Source: Aegilops tauschii subsp. strangulata (Eukaryota > Streptophyta > Magnoliopsida > Poales > Poaceae). From it: DNA of 64,000 nt. Positions 10,131-19,974 of the stretch are shown here, piece after piece. The notes below the pieces were generated by a model. The model saw nothing but the letters and a program-made list of their open reading frames with translations, did no database searches and was not told where the DNA came from. Position numbers and translations under genes: made by a program. The stretch spans positions 379,541,633 to 379,605,632 of the forward strand of contig NC_053039.3 in assembly GCF_002575655.3 (NCBI RefSeq). Reading direction: 5' to 3'. Each line of letters begins with the position of its first letter. Position 1 is the stretch's first letter.

Positions 10131-11509
10131 TTTTAGAACACATTCATACACCTTCAGTTCAAGAAGATCCTTTCACTGAAGAACCCCCACAGCCTAAGAG
10201 TGCCACAGATCCGACTGAAGTCGAAGTCCCAGCCGTGGTCGACTTGATCATGGAGGTTTTAGTCATCACTCCCGACTGGACAGTGCCATACATTGCATAT
10301 ATCCTGAGGAAGGAACTCCCAGAGGATGAAGAAGAGGCTCGACAGATAGTCCGTCGATCCAAAGCCTTCACTGTGATAAGAGGACAATTGTTCTGGGAAA
10401 GCATAACTGGAGTCAGCCAGAAATGCATAACACCAGAAGAAGGTCGAATGATCCTCAACGACATCCACTCGGGGACCTGTGGTCACCATGCGTCCTCTCG
10501 GACCATTGTGGCCAAAGCATACCGAGCTGGATTTTATTGGCCACGAGCAAATGAAATGGCGAAAGATATAGTCGACAAATGCGAAGGCTGCCAGTTTTAC
10601 TCCAATATGTCCCACAAGCCTGCGTCAGCCCTGAAGACTATTCCACTCGTCTGGCCCTTTGCTGTTTGGGGATTGGATATGGTTGGACCCCTGAGGACTG
10701 GTAGGAGTGGCTTCACTCATGTGCTTGTAGCAGTCGACAAGTTTACCAAATGGATTGAAGCCAAGCTTATCAAGAATCTTGAGGCCAGTACTGCCGCCAG
10801 TTTCATCAGAGAATTGACATTCAGATATGGAGTTCCGCACAGCATCATCACTGACAACGGGTCGAACTTCGATTCTGATGAGTTCAGAGCCTTCTTTGCT
10901 TCCCAAGGCACACGAGTCGACTATGCTTCGGTCGCCCACCCTCAGTCGAATGAACAAGCAGAAAGAGCAAATGGCTTGATTCTCAAAGGACTGAAACCCC
11001 GACTGATGCGTGATCTCAAGCACGCAGCAGGTGCCTGGGTCGATGAAATTCCATCAGTTCTTTGGGGATTGAGGACAACTCCCAATCGGTCGACTGGCCG
11101 AACTCCATTCTTCTTGGTTTATGGAGCAGAAGCTGTTCTACCGAGTGACTTGCTTCACAATGCACCCCGAGTCGAGCTCTTCTCTGAAGATGAAGCAGAA
11201 CAGGCCCGGTAGGACGCAGTCGATCTCCTAGAGGAGGAAAGAGATATGGCCTTAATCCGGTCGACCATTTATCAGCAAGACTCGCGTCGATTCCACGCCA
11301 GAAACGTGAGAGGCCGAGCCTTTCAAGAGGGAGACTTGGTACTTCGAGTGGATCAGCAGAAACCACACAAGCCCGCCCCTGCTTGGGAAGGTCCCTTCAT
11401 TGTCACCAGAGTTCTCCACAATGGAGCATACCATCTTTACAATGTCGAGCATCAGAAAGACGAGCCACTGGCTTGGAACGCAGAGCTGCTCCGCCCCTTT
11501 TATACTTAA
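10131..11509 (+). pseudogene. Gypsy B integrase (one in-frame stop)
   Basis: Catalyses insertion of the cDNA. An HHCC zinc finger is visible (SGTCGHHASS ... CEGCQFYSN, about 10470-10610), then the DDE core: GLDMVGPL (first Asp, about 10675), SIITDNGSNF (second Asp, about 10852) and HPQSNEQAERANG (Glu, about 10956). The C-terminal GDLVLRVDQQ...WEGPFIV segment (about 11331-11400) is the usual SH3-like tail. No chromodomain follows before the stop at 11507-11509. In-frame TAG at 11210-11212 splits it. The frame is otherwise continuous from 9485 to 11509. Confidence 0.9.
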
Positions 11510-11649
11510 GTACTCATTCGGATGAGATGTAATAAGAAATACCTTTGTAGTCTGTTTATCAAAGACAAGAGCTTTACAGTCTTCCTAAATGGTTGTTGTT
11601 ACTTTTGTTTGCGTCTGAAATCCCCCAGGGGGTGACTTTGCCGCGAATC

Positions 11650-13200
11650 CGTTTCACCTAAAGTTTGAAAAATCCTACCGAGTGATGAGCAAGCCTCTCA
11701 CTCGGGGGCTTAGCTGCGAATCCGTTTCGCCTAAGTGTGAAAAATCCTACCGAGTGGTGAGCAAGCCTCTCACTCGGGGGCTTAGCTGCAGTCCAGTACT
11801 CGCCTAAGTGTGAAAAATCCTACCGAGTGATGAGCAACCCTCCCACTCGGAGGCTTAGCCGCAGTCCAGTACTCGCCTAAGTGTGAAAAAATCCTACCGA
11901 GTGGTGAGCAACCCTCCCACTTGGGGGCTTAGCTGTAGTCCAGTACTCGCCTAAGTGTGAAAAATCCTACCGAGTGATGAGCAACCCTCCCACTCGGAGG
12001 CTTAGCTGCAGTCCAGTACTCGCCTAAGTGTGAAAAAATCCTACCGAGTGGTGAGCAACCCTCCCACTCGGGGGCTTAGCTGCAGTCCAGTACTTGCCTA
12101 AGTGTGAAAAATCCTACCGAGTGATGAGCAACCCTCCCACTCGGAGGCTTAGCTGCAGTCCAGTACTCGCCTAAGTGTGAAAAAATCCTACCGAGTGGTG
12201 AGCAACCCTCCCACTCGGGGGCTTAGCTGCAGTCCAGTACTCGCCTAAGTTTGAAAAATCCTACCGAGTGGTGAGCAACCCTCCCACTCGGGGGCTTAGC
12301 TGCAGCCCAGTACTCGCCTAAGTGTGAAAAAATCCTACCGAGTGGTGAGCAAGCCTCTCACTCGGGGGCTTAGCTGCAGTCCAGTACTCGCCTAAGTGTG
12401 AAAAAATCCTACCGAGTGGTGAGCAAGCCTCTCACTCGGGGGCTTAGCTGCAGTCCAGTACTCGCCTAAGTGTGAAAAATCCTACCGAGTGATGAGCAAC
12501 CCTCCCACTCGGAGGCTTAGCTGCAGTCCAGTACTCGCCTAAGTGTGAAAAAATCCTACCGAGTGGTGAGCAACCCTCCCACTCGGGGGCTTAGATGCAG
12601 TCCAGTACTCGCCTAAGTTTGAAAAATCCTACCGAGTGGTGAGCAACCCTCCCACTCGGGGGCTTAGCTGCAGTCCAGTACTCGCCTAAGTTTGAAAAAT
12701 CCTACCGAGTGGTGAGCAACCCTCCCACTCGGGGGCTTAGCTGCAGTCCAGTACTCGCCTAAGTTTGAAAAATCCTACCGAGTGATGAGCAACCCTCCCA
12801 CTCGGGGGCTTAGCTGCAGTCCAGTACTCGCCTAAGTTTGAAAAATCCTACCGAGTGGTGAGCAACCCTCCCACTCGGGGGCTTAGCTGCAGTCCAGTAC
12901 TCGCCTAAGTTTGAAAAATCCTACCGAGTGATGAGCAACCCTCCCACTCGGGGGCTTAGCTGCAGTCCAGTACTCGCCTAAGTTTGAAAAATCTTACCGA
13001 GTGATGAGCAACCCTCCCACTCGGGGGCTTAGCTGCAGTCCAGTACTCGCCTAAGTTTGAAAAATCCTACCGAGTGATGAGCAACCCTCCCACTCGGGGG
13101 CTTAGCTGCAGTCCAGTACTCGCCTAAGTTTGAAAAATCCTACCGAGTGATGAGCAACCCTCCCACTCGGTGGCTTAGCTGCAGTCCAGTACTCGCCTAA
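11650..13200. repeat. Tandem array, about 21 copies of a 73-75 bp unit
   Basis: Each unit reads roughly CCTACCGAGTGATGAGCAAC, CCTCCCACTCGGGGGCTTAG, CTGCAGTCCAGTACTCGCCT, AAGTTTGAAAAAT. CTACCGAGTG occurs 21 times at about 73-bp intervals from about 11673 to 13140. The ACCGAGTG and CACTCGG parts form an inverted pair within each unit, so each could fold as a stem. Two sub-types alternate in the first half (GTGTGAAAAAATC versus GTTTGAAAAATC; CGGAGGC versus CGGGGGC), suggesting a later two-unit amplification. It lies between integrase and the antisense gene. Confidence 0.95.
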
Positions 13201-13510
13201 GGACGACGAGGTGCAGGTCAACTACAACCTTCTCCTCGGAGCTACGACACAAATACAACGTACGCTCCATCCCTATCTGCAAGGACGATGAGGTGCAAGT
13301 CGTCTACAACCTTCTCCTCAGAGCTACGCCACAAATACAAAGTAGGCTCCATCCCTATCCGCAAGGACGACGAGGTGCAGGTCGACTGTAACCTTCTCCT
13401 TTGGAGCTACACCACAAGTACAACGTACGCTCCATCCTCATCCACGAGGACGATGAGGTGCAGGTCGACTGGAATCTCCTCCTCAGAGCTGCATCTCAAG
13501 TTCAAAGATT
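13201..13510. repeat. Second tandem array, about 4 copies of an 82-bp unit
   Basis: Units start GGACGACGAGGTGCAGGTC at 13201, 13283, 13365 and 13448, each followed by CAACCTTCTCCTCGGAGCTA and CCACAAATACAACGTACGCT with small changes. The array follows the 73-bp array directly but is unrelated in sequence. No coding function is apparent. Confidence 0.9.
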
Positions 13511-13700
13511 ATTCCGAGTGAAGAACGAAACCCACTCGAAGACAAACGTAAGCATATTTCAAGGTAAACAAAGTTTAGATAAATCCTAAGGTTCCGGACC
13601 GCACATCAAAAGTACTCGAGCATCAAGCCCGAAGAAGTTTAAAGATTACACAATCACTCGGCATTCCGAGGCAAATAAAGGTGGAGCATAATGTTTTTGG

Positions 13701-14096
13701 TCACTCCTCGGGAGAAGGTCTGGCTGGGTCGCAGAAACTGTCAAGGTCTATGCTGTCTGCGATGCGAGTGGCAGCGTCAAGGAAAGTGCCCATAAAGGAC
13801 TGGAAAGTGTGCCTTTTTGTGTTAGCAACCTTGAGCTCCGCCAGCTTGTCTTCTTTGACATCCTTGCAGTGCACTCGGACCAGAGACAAGGCGACATCAG
13901 CACCGCAACGAGCAGACTTTTTCCATTCTTGCACTCGGTCAGGTATTTGGTTCAGTCGAGCCATCAGAGACTCGAGGTCTTGAGATAGTTCCGCCTGAGG
14001 CCAGAGTTCAGCATCAACCCGAGTCATCGCCGCCTTCAGACGGGCAAGATAAGCAACCGCGCTGTCCATGCAAGATTCCAATCGCAGCACATTCAT
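13701..14096 (-). pseudogene. Antisense gene of Gypsy B, C-terminal exon
   Basis: A minus-strand open stretch of about 131 codons reading DVAL, RVHCKDVKEDKLAELKVA and ending PARPSPEE before a stop. It is helical and charged in composition. Position and strand fit the last exon of the antisense gene whose first exon is at 17426. I do not know its function. Similar C-terminal parts follow the gypsy-type 'transposase 28' domain in antisense genes of Tat-like elements. Confidence 0.5.
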
Positions 14097-14249
14097 TGCG
14101 ACGTCATCCTTGACTGGACAATTTATGGGATCGAGACCCGTCTCGACCCACCCAGTTTCCGCTTCAAAGTCTTGGCAAAGCTCTGCACAGTTGAATAAAT
14201 AGTGAGTCGATGATACGATCAGGCTTGACAGTCGACCGCAATAAGTCAG

Positions 14250-14546
14250 TCAATCATCGATACCTTCAAGTTTTAGGACCAGCTTTGCAGCAAGCTGGCC
14301 CAGATAAGACTCCAACTCCCCCTTCTTGGCCTTGAGGCTCCCAAGCTCGTCAGTCAGCTTGTCCTTGTCTTTCTTCAGTCGCTCGACCTCCCGATTGGCG
14401 TCAGAAACAGCAGTCTTCAGTTTGGAGTTCTCTTCTTCTAACTTGCCGATTGAAGCAAGCTTCTTGTCAGCAAGCGCTGTCTTCTCTCGCGCTTCCTTCT
14501 GTGCAGCAACAAGATCCAGATCCTTCTTCTCCAAAGCGTGCTTCAT
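14250..14546 (-). pseudogene. Antisense gene of Gypsy B, coiled-coil exon
   Basis: The minus-strand frame is a strong coiled coil: DLVAAQKEAREKTALADKK, then IGKLEEENSKLKTAV, EVERLKKDKDKLTDELGSL and KKGELESYLGQLAAKL, with heptad-spaced Leu/Val/Ile across about 95 residues. This suggests a self-associating protein. The frame continues upstream (14570-14857) in a related helical stretch but with intervening stops or introns. Confidence 0.6.
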
Positions 14547-14899
14547 TTTCTCTAAAGAAATAACATTCTTCAGACGGGCTTGGAGTTGACGGTTTTCACT
14601 ACATACATCTGCTCGAGTGGAGTCACTCGGTTCAAAAAATGGAAAGGAAAAGTGCCAGCAGTGAGATGGACAGTTGACGATTGGTTACCTCCCATGGCAG
14701 CTACTTCATCACGAGCAGTCTTGAGATTCTTCTTGGCCAATTCCAGATCAAGGTTGAGGCTGATTTGCTGCTTGTTCATTGCTGAAAGCTGAGCCCCAAG
14801 ATCACAAGATTTTTGCAGTATAAGCCATATCAGTTGACTGAGATAAAAAGTCATCACAGTGATAGCTACTCTAAGACTACCACCGAATCAAACATTCAA

Positions 14900-15290
14900 C
14901 GACAGTCTCGGGGACTACACCCAGTGGGTGCACTTAGCATGCCCCCACTGGTTTGAATAAACACTCGACATGGCCTGCCCAGTGCGAGAGTAAAAAAAGG
15001 CAAAGCAGTTCTCAGACCATAGTCGACTGCCCGCAGTCAACCACCGTCTCGGGGACTACACCCAGTGGGTGCACTTAGCGTGCCCCCACTGATTCTGGAT
15101 TCATTCGACCTGGTCCGTCCAGACCGAGTGACAAAATTTAGATTCTCAGACCACAGTCGACTGCCCGCAGTGAACTATGGTCTCGGGGACTACACCCAGT
15201 GGGTGCACTAAGAGTGCCCCCACTAGTTCAAAGATTCAAATCAAGACGACTCATATTAACGTAAAACTTCAAAACAGTCACACCCAGTGG
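14900..15290. repeat. Three copies of a ~138-bp repeat within the antisense gene
   Basis: GTCTCGGGGACTACACCCAG followed by TGGGTGCACTTAGCRTGCCC recurs at about 14904, 15042 and 15181, spaced 138-139 bp, each followed by a CAGTCGACTGCCCGCAGT-type segment. The copies lie between coding stretches of the antisense gene, probably in an intron. CACCCAGTGGGTG is a perfect palindrome in each unit. Confidence 0.85.
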
Positions 15291-15322
15291 GTGATCGGAT
15301 GAGAAGTATGATCAATCAGGAA

Positions 15323-15730
15323 TCAACTAACCTGGACATTGGCCTGCAGAGCTGCTCCGGCATTGAAGGCCACCAGACTGGCCTCATGCACCACTTTCAT
15401 TTGCCCCATCACAAGGTTCAACTGAAGAAGAGCTTCTTTGGCGGCAGCCGGTGGGTCGTCCGGAGTTTGATACGCAGTGAAAAGCGATGATGGCAGAGCA
15501 GTCGGTATTGGCGCACCAGAAGTCTGAGCAGCTGATCCTGATGGACAATCAGTCGACAGCGGGATAGCGAAAGTGACGTTGGTACGTGCCAGATCTGTCG
15601 ATCGCTCGACTGCCATCTCAGGCATCTCAGTTGACTGAGGAACCTGGACCTCAGGCGCTTTCCTGCCCAGTTCCTTGTCCCTCCTCCTCCTTCCCCTCAG
15701 CGGTACTTCTTCTTCATCGTCCGGGAGCAC
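15323..15730 (-). pseudogene. Antisense gene of Gypsy B, middle exon
   Basis: A minus-strand open frame of about 135 codons starting near LPDDEEEVPLRGRRRR and ending AFNAGAALQANVQVS. It is acidic then basic at the start (nuclear-signal-like RGRRRRDKE), then Pro/Ser/Thr-rich, then helical. No catalytic motif is recognised. The adjacent minus-strand stretch 15697-15981 gives short, less convincing reading. Confidence 0.5.
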
Positions 15731-15981
15731 AACAACGTCCCGTGGCGCTGCAACAAACAGAGAAAGTCAAAGAGATAGCTGACAAACAATCCAGTCGTCC
15801 AAATAAATTCGAGTTGAGCAGACTTACTGGCTTTGGAGGTAGCTACATCGGCGGTTTCCTCGTCGAGTGGGGTCTTGTCGATATCCATATCAGTCGCAGC
15901 CGAAGCCGGGCTATAAAGGTTCATCATCCACTCAGTCAGTACAAGAGAATCGCTCAGAACAAGAAAATACGGGGAGAACAT

Positions 15982-16353
15982 TTACCCAGAAGCAACATGA
16001 ACGTCCATCTTGATTCTAGGCAAGGTCTTCCGAGCCTTCGAAGGATTGATCTTGGGCTGCTTGGTGACCTTCTCAGCCAACTCTAGAGTCGAAGACCGAG
16101 CGCGCTTTTGAGATGGAGCGCTCGAGGCCACAGCCTTGCCGCGCCTGCCCGCGGGATCATGGTGCTGCTTGGATCGACGTTCGGAATGAGGTGGTGAGTC
16201 GGCTACCTCCTCGTTGTCCGACTCATCGATCTCATCTTCATCATTGTCAGCTGGTGACTCCCACTCGCCGCTCTCCTCCGCGCTGTCCTCGCCTTCACGG
16301 TCCTGCTCCAAAGCTTGCTCGCCATTGGGCATTGAGTACATCTCTGTATAAAT
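15982..16353 (-). pseudogene. Antisense gene of Gypsy B, acidic/basic exon
   Basis: After a TGTTTTGTAG acceptor (minus strand, exon from about 16353) the frame reads YTEMYSMPNGEQALEQ, a strongly acidic tract (NDEDEIDESDNEEVAD) and a basic tract (PAGRRGKAV, SQKRARSS), ending KMDVHVASG at the stop. Acidic and nuclear-signal-like basic patches suggest a nuclear protein, by inference only. Confidence 0.55.
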
Positions 16354-16418
16354 CTACAAAACAAGGAGCCGAGTGGAAATCAGCCGAATCAACAAACAGT
16401 CAGAAAACACATCCAAAT

Positions 16419-17426
16419 TCAATCAAGTGTAGTGGCCAGACCTTGTCTGGCTGGTTGCTTTCGCTGAAAGGTTTGACTCTCTTGGCGCCCCTGGGGTTGT
16501 CCTTGTTCCCGGTGATGCCCCTCAGCCACTGTTTTTGCCTCCACCTCCTCCGGATGAACACGAGCGGTATCACCAGCCCCGGAGTACATCCACATGGAGT
16601 GGTCACGAGCTTGGAGTGGTTGAATGCGCCGACTGAGGAACACCTCCAGCAGATCCATACCGGTGACACCTTGGTTGATTAGTTGAACTACTCTCTCGAC
16701 CAACATGCCCGTCTCTGGCTTCTCCGCGGCGGTCACTTTCAACGAAGATGGAGTTTGAACACCATCAAAAGAGAAAGGGGGAAGTCCAGTCGACTGGCCT
16801 GGGGTCGCGATATCCTGGCAGTAGAACCAGGTCGACTGCCAGCCCCTGACCGACTCAGGAAGAGTCATCGAAGGGAAGGAACTCCTCTTCCTCTTCTGAA
16901 TACCTAGACCCCCACACATCTGGATAACATGAGTTTTCTCATCGTTCGAGTTCGCTTTCTTCATTGTTTGGGAGCGGATGGTGAAAATGTGCTTGAAAAG
17001 ACCCCAGTGCGGTCGACACCCCAGAAAATTCTCGCACATGGACACGAATGCGGCAAGGTATGTGATGGTGTTGGGAGTGAAATGATGGAGTTGAGCCCCG
17101 AGGAAATTCAAGAATCCTCGAAAGAAGGGGTGTGGAGGAAGCGAGAAACCGCGGTCGACATGAGTGGCAAGCAGAACACACTCACCCGGTTGCGGCTGTG
17201 GCTCCGTTTCCCCCTCCAGCAGCCGCACGAACCCATGGACGATCAACCCTAACTTGGCCATATCATCCAAGTCTTCCTGCTGAAGCGAGGATCGGATCCA
17301 ATGTCCCTGGATCCAACCCCGCGGCAGCCCCGAGCGCGATGAAGATCCCCGATTCGTCTTCTTGCCTTTCGCCTCCCCCGTCGCCTTCTTCGCGCGTTCC
17401 AGCGCTGCCGTTCTCTCCTTCGCCAT
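16419..17426 (-). pseudogene. Antisense gene of Gypsy B, first exon with 'putative gypsy-type transposon' domain
   Basis: ATG at 17426 (minus) starts MAKERTAALERAKKATGEAK, a Ser/Arg-rich linker, then GWIQGHWIRSSLQQEDLDD, PHPFFRGFLNFLGAQLHHFT, FVSMCENFLGCRPHWGLFKH and WFYCQDIATPG. This is the domain annotated in plants as putative gypsy-type transposon/transposase 28, found in antisense orientation in Tat-like Gypsy elements. Its molecular role is not established and it is not a known transposase. A frameshift near 16528-16536, at a run of five A residues, moves the reading to the frame that contains GITGNKDNPRGAKRVKPF. The start was chosen because upstream codons are non-conserved and the 5' flank is LTR-proximal. 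Confidence 0.7.
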
Positions 17427-17954
17427 GGCGGCGGAGCAGAGGCGTCGAGAGTGGAGAAGCCGGATGGTGTGAAGGAGCGAGAGGAAGAAGAAGGAGAATG
17501 GGCACGCACAGTGCGGATGCCTCGGCCTCGCCGCTTTTAAAGGCCCACTTCCGAGTGGCTGACGCGTGGGTCCGGGCGATCCTGTCAAATCCCGCAACAG
17601 TCGCGCACGGGGTACGTGGCGAAAAAGGTGGCGCAGAAATCGAACGTCCTGTTTATCCACTCCGCTTACCACGACACGCTCCGCCTGGCGCGCTTTCACC
17701 GAAATTTCGAATCCCGCGAAATCCGGGATCCTCTACAACCGATCACGCCAAAGATTTCGCGTCAAAGACAACACTCGGCGGGTGACATTATAAAAACGAA
17801 TCGACAATTCCTGAATCGATCAAGGAGACTGAAACGAAGCCGAAGTTCCAACACTAGCCTCCGTTCAGAGATAAATTCTTGAGAAAGACAAGAGTCAAAG
17901 CAAGATCAACTTCAACCTTCTTTTCACTCGGACCTCAATCCATTCGGGGGCTAA

Positions 17955-18531
17955 TGATGAGGACATAGACCTGGGGTAGGGTAATAGGCCTGACCTATAC
18001 GTCCTACCTAAGGTCCTTGTCCTAGGAGCAAAGAAGTTCAAGAGCAAACAGAGAGGGCTCAACAAAGGTGTCGAGTGCAATCCACTCGACCTACCATTCA
18101 CTCGGAGATCCCTCCTTATTTAGGTCACTCGACCACTCAACCACTCGACGTGCAGAAGACCTAAAGCCACTCCGCACAGCAACGGTCGGGCGTTTACTCA
18201 TAGACTTAATGATCATTTATAGCACTTTATTATTGACGTTACCTGTAATGCTCTCACTTTATGTACATTGAATCCTGTGTAACGGAGGGGAGCTGGGGTC
18301 CTGGCGCACTCTATATAAGCCACCCCCTCCTCTGAGACAAGGGTTCGCACCCCCCGTAACACACACACGCATATAATCCAGTCGACCGCCTCCGGGCTTC
18401 GAGACGTAGGGCTGTTACTTCCTCCGAGAAGGGCCTGAACTCGTGAAACTCTTGCGTATAGCTTCTCCATAGCTAGGACCTTGCCTCTACATCCCTACCC
18501 CCATTCTACTGTCAGACTTAGAACCATGACA
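17955..18531 (+). repeat. 3' LTR of Gypsy B
   Basis: It starts TGATGAGGACATAGACC after a purine-rich CATTCGGGGGCTAA tract (the PPT, 17941-17954) and ends ...GAACCATGACA, followed by the TSD GGCGC (18532-18536). It has a TATA box at 18311-18319. It differs from the 5' LTR at about 14 places. Confidence 0.95.
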
Positions 18532-18536
18532 GGCGC

Positions 18537-19688
18537 TGCCCCCCTTCCCTAGTCCAATTCAGAGCAGAGGGGGAGGGGGCGCGCGGCCTGCCCTAGCCGG
18601 CCCTCTCTCTCTCCACTAAGGCCCATGTGGCCCATTAGATCTCCCAGAGGGTTTCGGTAACCCTCCGGCACTCCGGTTTTACCCGAAACCACCCGGAACA
18701 CTTCCGGTGTCCGAATATAGTCATCCAATATATAAATCTTTATGTCTCGATCATTTCAAGACTCCTCGTCATGTCCGTGATCACATCCGGGACTCCGAAC
18801 TACCATTGGTACATCAAAACACATAAACTCATAATACCGATCATCACCAAACGTTAAGCATGCGGACCCTACGGGTTCGAGAACTATGTAGACATGACCG
18901 AGACACGTCTCTGGTCAATAACCAATAGCGGAACCTGGATGCTCATATTGGCTCCCACATATTCTACGAAGATCTTTATCGGTCAAACCGCATAACAACA
19001 TACTTTGTTCCCTTTGTCATCGGTATGTTACTTGCCCGAGATTGGATCGTCTGTATCTCAATACCTAGTTCAATCTCGTTACTGGCAAGTCTCTTTACTC
19101 GTTCCGTAATGCATCATCCTGCAACTAACTCATTAGTCACAGTGCTTGCAAGGCTTATAGTGATGTGCATTACCGAGAGGGCCCAGAGATACCTCTCTGA
19201 CAATCGGAGTGACAAATCCTAATCTCGATCTATGCCAACTCAACAAACAGCATCAGAGACACCTGTAGAGCACCTTTACCAGTTACGTTGTGACGTTTGG
19301 TAGCACACAAAGTGTTCCACTGGTATTCGGGAGTTGCATAATCTCATAGTCATAGGAATATGTATAAGTCATGAAGAAAGCAATAGCAATATACTAAACG
19401 ATCAAGTGCTAAGCTAACGGAATGGGTCAAGTCAATCACATCATTCTCTAATGATGTGATCCCGTTAATCAAATGACAACTCATGTCTATGGCTAGGAAA
19501 CTTAACCATCTTTGATTCAACGAGCTAGTCAAGTAGAGGCATACTAGTGACACTCTGTTTGTCTATGTATTCACACATGTACTAAGTTTCTGGTTAATAC
19601 AATTCTAGCATGAATAATAAACATTTACCATGATATAAGGAAATATAAATAACAACTTTATTATTGCCTCTAGGGCATATTTCCTTCA
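18537..19688 (-). repeat. 3' LTR of Copia A, proximal part (U3)
   Basis: Continues the LTR broken at 4685 and ends at ...GGGCATATTTCCTTCA (reverse of TGAAGGAAATATGCCC). The minus-strand PPT GCAAGTGGGAGAC (19689-19701) adjoins it. It is homologous to 32256-33269 and to the Copia D LTRs. Confidence 0.93.
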
Positions 19689-19701
19689 GTCTCCCACTTG
19701 C

Positions 19702-19974
19702 ACTAGACTTAATAATCTAGATTACACAGTAATGATTCTAACACCCATGGAGTCTTGGTGTTGATCATGTTTTGCTCGTGAGAGAGGCTTAGTCAACGGG
19801 TCTGCAACATTCAGATCTGTATGTATCTTGCAAATCTCTATGTCTCCCTCCTTGACTTGATCACGGATGGAATTGAAGCGTCTCTTGATGTGCTTGGTTC
19901 TCTTGTGAAATCTGGATTCCTTTGCCAAGGCAATTGCACCAGTATTGTCAAAAAAGATTTTCATTGGACCCGAT
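19702..19974 (-). pseudogene. Copia A RNase H, C-terminal part
   Basis: The minus-strand frame from 19974 to 19722 reads MKIFFDNTGAIALAKESRFH, then KHIKRRFN and CKIHTDLNVADPLTKPLSR, the end of the Copia RNase H domain (DN.GAI.LA and ADP.TK.L signatures). It continues the half ending at 26928, from which it is separated by Gypsy C. The PPT and 3' LTR follow. Confidence 0.9.

Larger units (their letters stand above)
4686..18531 (+). mobile_element. Gypsy LTR retrotransposon B (Tat-like), complete but inactive
   Basis: A 13.8-kb element with LTRs 4686-5264 and 17955-18531 (TG...CA) and a 5-bp target duplication GGCGC at 4681-4685 and 18532-18536, inside the 3' LTR of Copia A. Layout: PBS, gag, protease, RT, two RNase H domains, integrase on the plus strand, then a 21-copy tandem array, a second array, and a multi-exon antisense gene before the 3' LTR. 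Great length, dual RNase H and an antisense gene between integrase and 3' LTR are features of the Tat lineage (Grande and RIRE2 relatives). LTRs differ by about 12 substitutions and 2 indels by hand count. Confidence 0.95.

Noticed and set aside
11650..13200. CRISPR-like array
   Set aside because: Units are contiguous with no unique spacers, sequence varies along whole units, and it lies inside a plant LTR retrotransposon. It is an ordinary tandem repeat.
17132..17785. 217-codon plus-strand ORF
   Set aside because: It overlaps the antisense gene's first exon on the opposite strand, which has family-level similarity. The plus frame is low-complexity Ser/Pro/Arg.
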